Origin: Microvirga sp.
GTDB taxonomy: Bacteria; Pseudomonadota; Alphaproteobacteria; Rhizobiales; Beijerinckiaceae
Assembly: GCA_031181145.1 (NCBI GenBank)
Contig: JAPSLB010000004.1
Location: 1-64,000 of the forward strand
Direction: 5' to 3'
DNA: 64,000 nt
Part shown: positions 28,206 to 34,540 of the stretch, piece after piece
Numbering within the stretch: position 1 is the stretch's first letter
How the letters are laid out: each line of letters opens with the position of its first letter
Translations under genes and position numbers: made by a program
Notes under the pieces: generated by a model
Told to the model about the DNA's origin: nothing
Databases searched by the model: none
The model's input: the letters and a program-made list of their open reading frames with translations, nothing else

Positions 28206-28385
28206 TCAGGCGCTTTTGCCGAGCGCGCGGGCGACGTCCTTCACCTGGACGCCGACACGCTTGACCGTATCCAGGATCTGCTGGCGTGGGACGCCCCATT
28301 TGTCGGACCAGTAGCGCATCTCCCAATCCTCATGGAGATTGATGCGCGCGGAATCCTGTGGGTGTCTCCTGAAGGTGGCCGCCAT
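28206..28385 (-). CDS. DUF3606 small protein
   Basis: 59 residues from the ATG at 28385, which has GGGAGG upstream. The sequence INLHEDWEMRYWSDKWGV and ILDTVKRVGVQVKDVARAL is the DUF3606 pattern, a short helical domain of unknown function. It is convergent with the stator pair, whose last stop is 3 nt away. Confidence 0.85.
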   Translation of the reverse strand: MAATFRRHPQDSARINLHEDWEMRYWSDKWGVPRQQILDTVKRVGVQVKDVARALGKSA

Positions 28386-28471
28386 CCTTGACCTCCCTCG
28401 TCGTTTCAGGAGCCGATCTGCGTCGGCCCAGGAACAACCCCGGGAGCAGGACACGGTTCGCTGCGACACAT

Positions 28472-30271
28472 CTACTCGGCGGCGAGGCCTGGCTCCCGCT
28501 CGCCCGTGAACTGGAGCCGGGCGAGACGCGCATAGAGGCCGCCCTCGGCGAGCAGGGTTTCGTGCGTCCCCTCCTCCACGATCCATCCCTTGTCCATGAC
28601 GAGGATGCGGTCCGCCGATCGCACGGTGGCGAGCCGATGGGCGATCACCAGGGTGGTGCGGCCTTCCATGAGCCGGTCGAGAGCCTCCTGCACCTTGCGC
28701 TCGCTTTCCGCATCCAGCGCCGAAGTGGCCTCGTCGAGGAGCAGGATCGGCGCGTCCTTGAGGATGGCCCGGGCAATGGCGAGGCGCTGGCGCTGGCCGC
28801 CGGAGAGGGTCACGCCGCGCTCCCCGATGAGGGTGTCGTAGCCCTGCGGCAGGGCCTGGACGAAGCCGTGGGCGGAGGCCAGCTCCGCCGCGCGGCGCAC
28901 CTCCTCCTCAGAAGCCTCGGGACGGCCGTAGCGGATATTGTCGAGAACGCTCGCGGCGAAAATCGTGGGCTCCTGCGGCACCAGGGCCATACGGGCGCGC
29001 AGGGCGAAGGGATCGGCCTCGGTGATCGGCACCCCGTCGACCCGGATCGTGCCGCTCTGCGGATCGTAGAAGCGCAGCAGCAGCTGGAGGATGGTGCTCT
29101 TGCCCGCTCCCGAGGGGCCGACGATGGCGACCCGCTCGCCCGGCGCCACCGTAAAGCTCAGGCCATGGAGGGCACGCTGCTCGGCGCGGGTGGGATAGGC
29201 GAAGTGCACGTCCTCGAAAACCACGGTGCCGAACGAAGGCTCAGGCAGGGGCTTCGGCTCGCGGGGCCTTTCGATGGCGGGCTTGGCGGCGAGGATCTCG
29301 CCCAGACGCTCCGCCGCGCCCGCCGCCTGCGACAGCTCGCCGTAGACCTCGGAGAGCTGGCCGAGGGAACTTGCGGCGAAGACCGCATAGAGCACGAATT
29401 GCGAGAGCCGTCCGCCCGTCATCTCGCCTGCGAGCACATCCTGGGCGCCGTACCAGAGCACTGCCACCACGCTTGCCGAAACCATGAAGATGCCCGCGCC
29501 CGTCAGGAAGGCGCGCATGGTGGTGGACAGACGCGCGGCGTCGAAAGCCTCCTCGGCGGCCAGCGCGAAGCGGGACGCGGTGAGGCTCTCCATACCGAAT
29601 GCCTGCATGGTCCGGACGGCGCCGATGGCTTCCGCCGCATAGGCCGAGGCATCGGCAAGTCTGTCCTGCGCCGCCCGTGAGCGCCGCCGCACCGCCCGTC
29701 CCGAGAGGACGAGAGGCAGAACGATCACCGGAATGGCCAGGAGCACGAGAGCCGAGAGCTTCGGGCTTGTGATGACCATGAGCACCGCGGCGCCGAAGAA
29801 CAGGAAGAAATTGCGCAGCGCGATCGAGATGCTCACCCCGAAGGCGGCCTTTACCTGGGTCGTGTCGGCGGTGAGACGCGAGACGATCTCCCCGCTCTTG
29901 GTCTGGTCGAAGAAGGCAGGATCGAGAGCGGTCAGATGCCGGAACACGGCGGAGCGCAAGTCCGCCACGACCCGCTCACCCAGGGTGATGACGAAATAGT
30001 AGCGAAGGGCGCTCGAGAGCGCGAGCACGGCCACCACCACGACCAGCAGGGCGAAATAGGCATTGATGTAGGCGCGGCCCTCTTCCGAGAACCCGAAATC
30101 CACCACCCGGCGCACGGCGATGGGCACCACGAGGGTGGCCGCCGAGGCCATGATGAGCGCGGCTAGCGCCGCTGCGATCCGGCCCTTGTAAGCGAGGCCG
30201 TAGGGAACGAGCGGTTTCAGGGCACTGAGCGCGGCTTTGGGGCGGTGCTGTGGGTTTGGCAGATCGGCCAT
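28472..30271 (-). CDS. ABC exporter, fused permease and ATPase (ABCB/MsbA type)
   Basis: 599 residues from the ATG at 30271, with AAGG upstream. Six membrane helices lie in about 35-310, with an intracellular loop GERVVADLRSAVFRHLTALDPAFFD. The nucleotide-binding domain has Walker A GPSGAGKS at 385-392, signature LSGGQ at 489-493 and Walker B ILLLDE at 509-514. It is a half-transporter that should homodimerise and export lipids or hydrophobic compounds; the substrate is unknown. Divergent from rpmE. Confidence 0.92.
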   Translation of the reverse strand: MADLPNPQHRPKAALSALKPLVPYGLAYKGRIAAALAALIMASAATLVVPIAVRRVVDFGFSEEGRAYINAYFALLVVVVAVLALSSALRYYFVITLGERVVADLRSAVFRHLTALDPAFFDQTKSGEIVSRLTADTTQVKAAFGVSISIALRNFFLFFGAAVLMVITSPKLSALVLLAIPVIVLPLVLSGRAVRRRSRAAQDRLADASAYAAEAIGAVRTMQAFGMESLTASRFALAAEEAFDAARLSTTMRAFLTGAGIFMVSASVVAVLWYGAQDVLAGEMTGGRLSQFVLYAVFAASSLGQLSEVYGELSQAAGAAERLGEILAAKPAIERPREPKPLPEPSFGTVVFEDVHFAYPTRAEQRALHGLSFTVAPGERVAIVGPSGAGKSTILQLLLRFYDPQSGTIRVDGVPITEADPFALRARMALVPQEPTIFAASVLDNIRYGRPEASEEEVRRAAELASAHGFVQALPQGYDTLIGERGVTLSGGQRQRLAIARAILKDAPILLLDEATSALDAESERKVQEALDRLMEGRTTLVIAHRLATVRSADRILVMDKGWIVEEGTHETLLAEGGLYARLARLQFTGEREPGLAAE

Positions 30272-30328
30272 GGCAGCCTTCGTTTGCGGAATTCGCGGAT
30301 CGGAGCGGTTTAACACCTTTGCCCCGGC

Positions 30329-30357
30329 TTGTTTCAAGGTTCTAAGTGAGGTATAGG
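30329..30357 (+). promoter_or_regulatory. Candidate promoter for rpmE
   Basis: TTGTTT, 17-nt spacer, TATAGG, about 70 nt before the rpmE start, in the divergent gap to the ABC exporter. Confidence 0.4.
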
Positions 30358-30434
30358 CGCGCATTCACCAATTCAGGCTCGATCTTACGCTGCGGGCTGA
30401 CCAGATGTGGCTGGCCGCGAGAAGGACTATGGCA

Positions 30435-30674
30435 ATGGCGCGCAAAGAAACCGATCACCCCGACTACCACTTCATCAAGGTGGTCATGACCAACGGCACC
30501 GAGTACACCACTCGCTCGACCTACGGCAAAGAGGGCGACACCCTCAACCTCGACATCGACCCCAACACCCATCCGGCCTGGACCGGCGGCCAGCAGCAGC
30601 TGCTCGACCGCGGCGGCCGCGTGTCGCGCTTCACCTCGAAGTTCGGCAACCTCGGCATCGGCGCTAAGAAGTAA
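30435..30674 (+). CDS. rpmE: Large ribosomal subunit protein bL31
   Basis: 79 residues. The ATG at 30435 is preferred over 30429 because AAGGA then stands 8 nt upstream. Family sequence [34 protein letters not shown] and [11 protein letters not shown]. There is no cysteine, so this is the zinc-independent (C-minus) form. An intrinsic terminator follows. Confidence 0.97.
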   Translation: MARKETDHPDYHFIKVVMTNGTEYTTRSTYGKEGDTLNLDIDPNTHPAWTGGQQQLLDRGGRVSRFTSKFGNLGIGAKK

Positions 30675-30705
30675 TCCGGCTCTCCGGATCTTCACGAAAT
30701 GCAAT

Positions 30706-30733
30706 GAAGCCCCGCTCTCGCGGGGCTTTTTCT
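30706..30733 (+). terminator. Intrinsic terminator after rpmE
   Basis: AAGCCCCGC-TCTC-GCGGGGCTTTTTCTTT: strong stem and T-tract at the end of rpmE. Confidence 0.9.
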
Positions 30734-30739
30734 TTGCCG

Positions 30740-31273
30740 TCACTCCGTCGGCGCGAAGGCCTTTTCCAGCAGGCCGATCTGGGCCGCCACCGGGTTCTGT
30801 CCCTGCGGCTGCGGCGGCGCCGATTCCAGCTCCGAGAGGAGACGCTCGAGATGAAGGATGCGGGCGTGGAGGCGGGTCGCGAGCCCGATCAGCTCCCGCA
30901 GGCGCGCCGGGAGGGCCTCGTATTCCACAAGCGTGGTGGCGGTCTCAGTCGAGTTCAGGCGCACGCGCGCCTTCTCGGCGCGGGCCTGGTCCGAGGTAAT
31001 CTCGCCCTCGGCGACGGCCCGCTGGAGCAGAAGCCAGGAGGCGATCTGCATGAGGCGGGTGGTCAGGCGCATGCTCTCGCTTGCATAGGCCACGCTCGCC
31101 TCACGCCGAAGAAGCCGCGATTCCTCACGGCCCTGGCCGTCGAGGTAAGCGGCTGTTTCCTCGACCAGCTCCATTCCTTCCTGGAACAGCGCCGTGAAGG
31201 CCTCAGACCCCACAAAGCTCTGCCCGAAGCGGACAGGGTCCATGTCTAGTTTGATCACGTCGGGTTCGCTCAC
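30740..31273 (-). CDS. rcdA: RcdA-family protein (DUF1465), CtrA degradation adaptor
   Basis: 177 residues, mostly helical, with a disordered Pro/Gln tail. Family-like stretches include FTALFQEGMELVEETAAYL, MRLTTRLMQIASWLLLQRAV and RLHARILHLERLLSEL. The DUF1465 family contains Caulobacter RcdA, which helps the ClpXP protease destroy the cell-cycle regulator CtrA. Upstream on its strand lie a near-consensus CtrA box (31365-31380) and, further back, an exact one (31530-31545), which fits CtrA feedback. Family membership is clear; the adaptor role here is inferred. Confidence 0.85.
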   Translation of the reverse strand: MSEPDVIKLDMDPVRFGQSFVGSEAFTALFQEGMELVEETAAYLDGQGREESRLLRREASVAYASESMRLTTRLMQIASWLLLQRAVAEGEITSDQARAEKARVRLNSTETATTLVEYEALPARLRELIGLATRLHARILHLERLLSELESAPPQPQGQNPVAAQIGLLEKAFAPTE

Positions 31274-31364
31274 CCACCGTCTCCCAAGACGCTTCGCCTG
31301 GCTCCTCGCCAGGCAATGTTCGATGTCGGAAGGAAATATAGAACGAGCGCTTGCAGGATGCTCA

Positions 31365-31380
31365 GGTAACCTCTTCTTAA
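31365..31380 (-). promoter_or_regulatory. Near-consensus CtrA box upstream of rcdA
   Basis: Minus-strand TTAA-GAAGAGG-TTACC, one base off the CtrA consensus TTAA-N7-TTAAC, about 95 nt before the rcdA start codon. Confidence 0.45.
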
Positions 31381-31402
31381 GGTTAAGCGCGAGAAGTCCG
31401 AC

Positions 31403-31428
31403 AAAAAACGAGCCGCGCGGGGCGGCTC
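31403..31428 (-). terminator. Intrinsic terminator of the putative sRNA
   Basis: 7-bp stem GAGCCGC/GCGGCTC, 5-nt loop, then G and TTTTTT on the minus strand. It could also simply end DUF1192 transcripts. Confidence 0.85.
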
Positions 31429-31509
31429 TTCAAGTCCAACAGGGAGGCGTCGAATAAGAGTGGGAGGAAGAACCACTCGGAGTGTCCAGCGGGAGAAGAC
31501 CGGACACCC
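31403..31509 (-). ncRNA. Putative trans-acting small RNA with CU-rich (anti-Shine-Dalgarno) loops
   Basis: The minus strand of the DUF1192-rcdA gap folds into three hairpins. Hairpin 1: stem GGGTGTCC/GGACACTC with loop GGTCTTCTCCCGCT. Hairpin 2: stem GAGTGG/CCACTC with loop TTCTTCCTC. A single-stranded GCCTCCCTG follows, then a terminator stem GAGCCGC/GCGGCTC with six T. The loops are complementary to Shine-Dalgarno sequences, a design seen in rhizobial sRNAs such as the alpha-r14 class. An exact CtrA box lies about 20 nt upstream, where an activator would sit. The ends are approximate. No coding potential is seen. Confidence 0.6.
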
Positions 31510-31529
31510 TCATCAAGCGCTCTGAACCG

Positions 31530-31545
31530 TTAAAAACACGTTAAC
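31530..31545. promoter_or_regulatory. Exact CtrA box
   Basis: TTAA-AAACACG-TTAAC on the plus strand (TTAA-CGTGTTT-TTAAC on the minus) matches TTAA-N7-TTAAC exactly on both strands. It overlaps the last codons of the DUF1192 gene and stands at a promoter-like distance from the putative sRNA on the minus strand. Confidence 0.75.
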
Positions 31546-31747
31546 CTTGACCGAGCCGGAAGAAGGCGCTGGCAGCGGCGCGGGAATTTTCCTTGGCGGC
31601 CTTCGCCTCCTTCAGGCGGGCGATTTCCTTTTCCAGCAACGCAACACGCTCGTCGAGCTCATCCACGGAGAGCATCGACAGGTCCTGGCCGATCTCATGG
31701 GCACTCAACGCGGTCCGCGGTTCGTCGGCGAAGGGATCGAGGGCCAT
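31541..31747 (-). CDS. DUF1192 small coiled-coil protein
   Basis: 68 residues with the DUF1192 pattern MLSVDELDERVALLEKEIAR, an acidic N terminus and a short leucine-heptad helix. The function is unknown. GGAGGAGAATGCC precedes the ATG. Divergent from the quinone oxidoreductase gene. Confidence 0.88.
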   Translation of the reverse strand: MALDPFADEPRTALSAHEIGQDLSMLSVDELDERVALLEKEIARLKEAKAAKENSRAAASAFFRLGQG

Positions 31748-31849
31748 GGCATTCTCCTCCTGAAGAGATTTCGTTCAAACGTTAATCCGGCATGCACTCC
31801 TTGCCAACTTCGCCCTATATGAGCGGAGCTTGACCAAAGGAGGGAAATT

Positions 31850-32848
31850 ATGGAGCCGATTCCAGGCACGATGCGCGCAGTGATCGCCGATGGCAGCGGC
31901 GGCCCGGAGGTCCTGAAAGTGGTCGAGCGGCCGGTGCCCCAGCCCAAGGAAGGCGAGATCCTGGTCCGGGTGAGAGCCGCGGGCGTGAACCGCCCGGACG
32001 TGATCCAGCGCCAGGGCGGCTATCCCCCTCCTCCGGGCGCGCCGGACATCCTCGGCCTTGAGCTCGCCGGCGAAGTGGTCGGCTCGGACCCGAACGCCAA
32101 TCGCTTTCCGCTCGGCGCCAGGGTCATGGCCCTGGTGGCCGGCGGCGCTTACGCCGATTTCGCCGTCGTTCACGAGAGCAACGCCCTGCCCGTCCCCGAA
32201 GGGCTGTCCTTAGAGGAAGCCGGCGCGATTCCGGAGACCTATTTCACCGTCTGGACCAACGTGTTCGAACGCGGCGGCCTGAAGCCCGGCGAGACGCTCC
32301 TCGTCCATGGCGGCACCTCAGGCATAGGCACCACCGCCATCCAGCTCGCCAAGGCTTTCGGGGCGACCGTGATCGCCACCGCGGGCAGTCCGGAAAAATG
32401 CGAAGCCTGCCGGCGGCTCGGCGCGGACGTGGCGGTCAATTACCGCACCGAGGATTTCGTCGCCGTGGTGAAGGACAAAACCGAGGGACGGGGTGCGGAC
32501 GTGATTCTCGATATGGTCGGGGGCGACTACATCCCGTGCAATCACGAGGCGGCGGCCCAGGACGGGCGCATCGTCCAAATTGCTTTCCTCAAGGGCAGCA
32601 AGGTCGAACTGGACTTTCGCCGCCTCATGCTCAAGCGCCTCACCCACACGGGCTCGACCCTGCGCTCCCGCTCGGTCGCCGAGAAGGCCGCCATCGCGGA
32701 GGCGCTCGAAGCCAAGGTGCTGCCCTTGCTGGAGGAGGGGCGATGCAAGCCCGTGATGGATTCGACCTTTGCCCTGGACGACGTGGCCAAGGCTCATGCC
32801 CGCATGGATGCCGGCGAGCATATCGGAAAAATCGTTCTGCGCCTGTAG
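31850..32848 (+). CDS. NAD(P)H-quinone oxidoreductase, zinc-free MDR (PIG3/Qor type)
   Basis: 332 residues. N-terminal GroES-like domain (MRAVIADGSGGPEVLKVVER), then a Rossmann domain with VHGGTSGIGTTAIQLAKAFG and YRTEDFVAVVKDKTEG. No structural or catalytic zinc ligands are seen. AAAGGAGGG precedes the ATG. Reduces quinones or related electrophiles; the exact substrate is unknown. A terminator-like hairpin follows near 32904. Confidence 0.9.
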   Translation: MEPIPGTMRAVIADGSGGPEVLKVVERPVPQPKEGEILVRVRAAGVNRPDVIQRQGGYPPPPGAPDILGLELAGEVVGSDPNANRFPLGARVMALVAGGAYADFAVVHESNALPVPEGLSLEEAGAIPETYFTVWTNVFERGGLKPGETLLVHGGTSGIGTTAIQLAKAFGATVIATAGSPEKCEACRRLGADVAVNYRTEDFVAVVKDKTEGRGADVILDMVGGDYIPCNHEAAAQDGRIVQIAFLKGSKVELDFRRLMLKRLTHTGSTLRSRSVAEKAAIAEALEAKVLPLLEEGRCKPVMDSTFALDDVAKAHARMDAGEHIGKIVLRL

Positions 32849-32903
32849 CGCATCGGCGCGATAGCGGCTCCGGGCCTCCGCACCCTTCGATGCGGGTCGC
32901 TCC

Positions 32904-32946
32904 AAAAGCCCCGCGTCGGGCAGGTTCCGGGCACGGGGCTACTTTT
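32904..32946 (+). terminator. Possible terminator after the quinone oxidoreductase gene
   Basis: AGCCCCG and CGGGGCT arms with a 20-nt loop, followed by ACTTTT. The loop is long, so this is only moderate support. Confidence 0.5.
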
Positions 32947-32966
32947 CACGCCCGGTGCGTTAACGT

Positions 32967-32995
32967 TTGCAACATCGCCCCACGCTCCCTATAAT
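32967..32995 (+). promoter_or_regulatory. Strong sigma70-type promoter for trcR
   Basis: TTGCAA, exactly 17 nt, then a perfect TATAAT. It predicts a start near 33003 and a leader of about 110 nt that contains two small palindromes (CTCACAATGTGAG and CTCCGGTCCGGACCGG). Confidence 0.7.
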
Positions 32996-33113
32996 CATCT
33001 TGTTTCCCTCACAATGTGAGACGAGATGCTCCGGTCCGGACCGGTTCGGAGCGCAAGAGAGTTTTGCCGTGCGGCGCCGATGTCCGGTGCCCGGCTCCAA
33101 GGAGGTTCGCCCC

Positions 33114-33827
33114 ATGTCCCAGGGACCGCTGATGCCGAAGGCGACGGCCGTTTGGCTCGTCGAGAACACATCCCTGTCGTTCGACCAGATCGCCGATTTC
33201 TGCAAGCTCCACCCGCTCGAGGTGAAGGGCATCGCGGATGGCGAGGTTGCGGCAGGCATCAAGGGACTCGACCCGATCACCACGGGCCAGCTGACCCGCG
33301 AGGAAATCGAGAAAGCCCAGGAGAACCCCAATCATCGCCTGCGCCTCGCCGAATCGCGGGTGAAGCTGCCCGAGCAGAAGCGGGTGAAGAAGGGTCCGCG
33401 CTACACCCCCGTCTCGCGCCGTCACGACCGCCCCAACGCGATCCTCTGGCTCGTGCGCAACCATCCCGAGCTCAAGGACGCGCAGATCATGCGCCTGGTG
33501 GGCACCACAAAGACCACGATCCAGCAGGTCCGCGACCGCACCCATTGGAACTCGGCGAGCCTCACCCCGATGGATCCGGTGACGCTCGGCCTGTGCTCGC
33601 AGATCGACCTGGATTTCGAGGTGCAGCGCGCCGCCAAGGACCGTCCGCAGGTGGAGCCGCAGGAATACGGCGGCACCCTGATGCCGGCCGAGGTCACCAC
33701 GGCCGAGCCCACTCGCGACGAGCCCTTCGCCGACATGAGCCGCCCGAAGCCTCAGGAAGACGATATCGACGTGAACTCGGTCTTCGCCAAGCTCAAGCAG
33801 CTCAAGCGCTCGGACGACGAGGAATAA
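33114..33827 (+). CDS. trcR: Cell-cycle transcriptional regulator TrcR (DUF1013)
   Basis: 237 residues from the ATG at 33114, which has AAGGAGG upstream; the in-frame extension to 32967 is leader. Characteristic DUF1013 text: PKATAVWLVENTSLSFDQIA, then RPNAILWLVRNHPELKDAQI and GTTKTTIQQVRDRTHWN, which look like two helix-turn-helix-type segments, and an acidic tail ending in SVFAKLKQLKRSDDEE. TrcR is a conserved alphaproteobacterial regulator associated with cell-cycle transcription. It is 1.8 kb from rcdA and the CtrA box. Confidence 0.88.
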   Translation: MSQGPLMPKATAVWLVENTSLSFDQIADFCKLHPLEVKGIADGEVAAGIKGLDPITTGQLTREEIEKAQENPNHRLRLAESRVKLPEQKRVKKGPRYTPVSRRHDRPNAILWLVRNHPELKDAQIMRLVGTTKTTIQQVRDRTHWNSASLTPMDPVTLGLCSQIDLDFEVQRAAKDRPQVEPQEYGGTLMPAEVTTAEPTRDEPFADMSRPKPQEDDIDVNSVFAKLKQLKRSDDEE

Positions 33828-33835
33828 GAAACGCG

Positions 33836-33861
33836 AAAGGCCCGGAGCGATCCGGGCCTTT
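33836..33861. terminator. Bidirectional terminator after trcR
   Basis: AAAGGCCCGGA-GCGA-TCCGGGCCTTT, an 11-bp perfect stem between convergent genes. Confidence 0.85.
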
Positions 33862-33927
33862 ACGGCAGTGTGGGCGAAGGAGGGCCGACTCTCCGCGAAA
33901 AATGCGGCTCGACCACGAAGGGTCGCA

Positions 33928-34458
33928 TCAATCCAGCACTTGGCACACTTTCGGAACGCCGGGCGCCGGGTCTCCGAACATGGCGTTGTTGCAGCGCACG
34001 CCATTCCGGAAAACGCCTTCGGCAAAGTGCCAGCCGGCCCCATAACGGACCCGTTTGCTGCCATGGAAATTGCAGAAGCCGTTCTCGGGGGCGCAGGTTC
34101 TCCAGGCCACCCTGCCGCGCACGGGCCCGCCTCCCCAGCCGTCTCTGCCCCAACCCTCTCTTCCCCAGTGGCGAGGATCCTCCCAGCCTCCAGATCCCCG
34201 CCGGGCGACATAGGCGCAACGTTTGGCGATTCCCGGGGCCGGATCGCCGAACACGTCGTTCGCGCAGCGAATCCCCGGCCCCCTGACGTTCATTGCCGTG
34301 CTGCGGCCCGGAACGCCGTACACGACGCGGGTCGAATAGGGCACCCGGCAATACCCGTTCTCCTCCGCGCAAGGGATCAAATTCTGGGCGAGAGCGGCCT
34401 GCCCGCCAGCGGCCAACAGGCCGATCCCGAGTGCTGCCGCCGTCAGCGAACGAAGCAT
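33928..34458 (-). CDS. Secreted protein with two cysteine-bearing CAxENGxC...FGDPAPG repeats
   Basis: 176 residues from the ATG at 34458, with GGAGGAG upstream. The signal peptide is about 1-25. The mature part has two copies of a domain of about 55 residues: CAEENGYCRVP...VVYG...GIRCANDVFGDPAPGIAKRC and CAPENGFCNFH...VRYG...GVRCNNAMFGDPAPGVPKVC. A Gly/Trp/Arg-rich linker (REGWGRDGWGGG) joins them. Four cysteines per copy probably form two disulphides. I have seen the motif in extracellular proteins but cannot name the family or a ligand. Carbohydrate binding is possible and unproven. Confidence 0.8.
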   Translation of the reverse strand: MLRSLTAAALGIGLLAAGGQAALAQNLIPCAEENGYCRVPYSTRVVYGVPGRSTAMNVRGPGIRCANDVFGDPAPGIAKRCAYVARRGSGGWEDPRHWGREGWGRDGWGGGPVRGRVAWRTCAPENGFCNFHGSKRVRYGAGWHFAEGVFRNGVRCNNAMFGDPAPGVPKVCQVLD

Positions 34459-34540
34459 GAGTTTCTCCTCCATCTGCTGCATTCACGATAGGCGGATCCG
34501 ATTAAAATTGTAATAACATGTCCGCCGGCGCGTAGGCTCC

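Noticed and set aside
31403-31428. The terminator at 31403 as only the end of DUF1192
   Set aside because: Not excluded, but the two extra CU-loop hairpins and the CtrA box at the right distance make an independent RNA the better reading, so it is kept as a finding.
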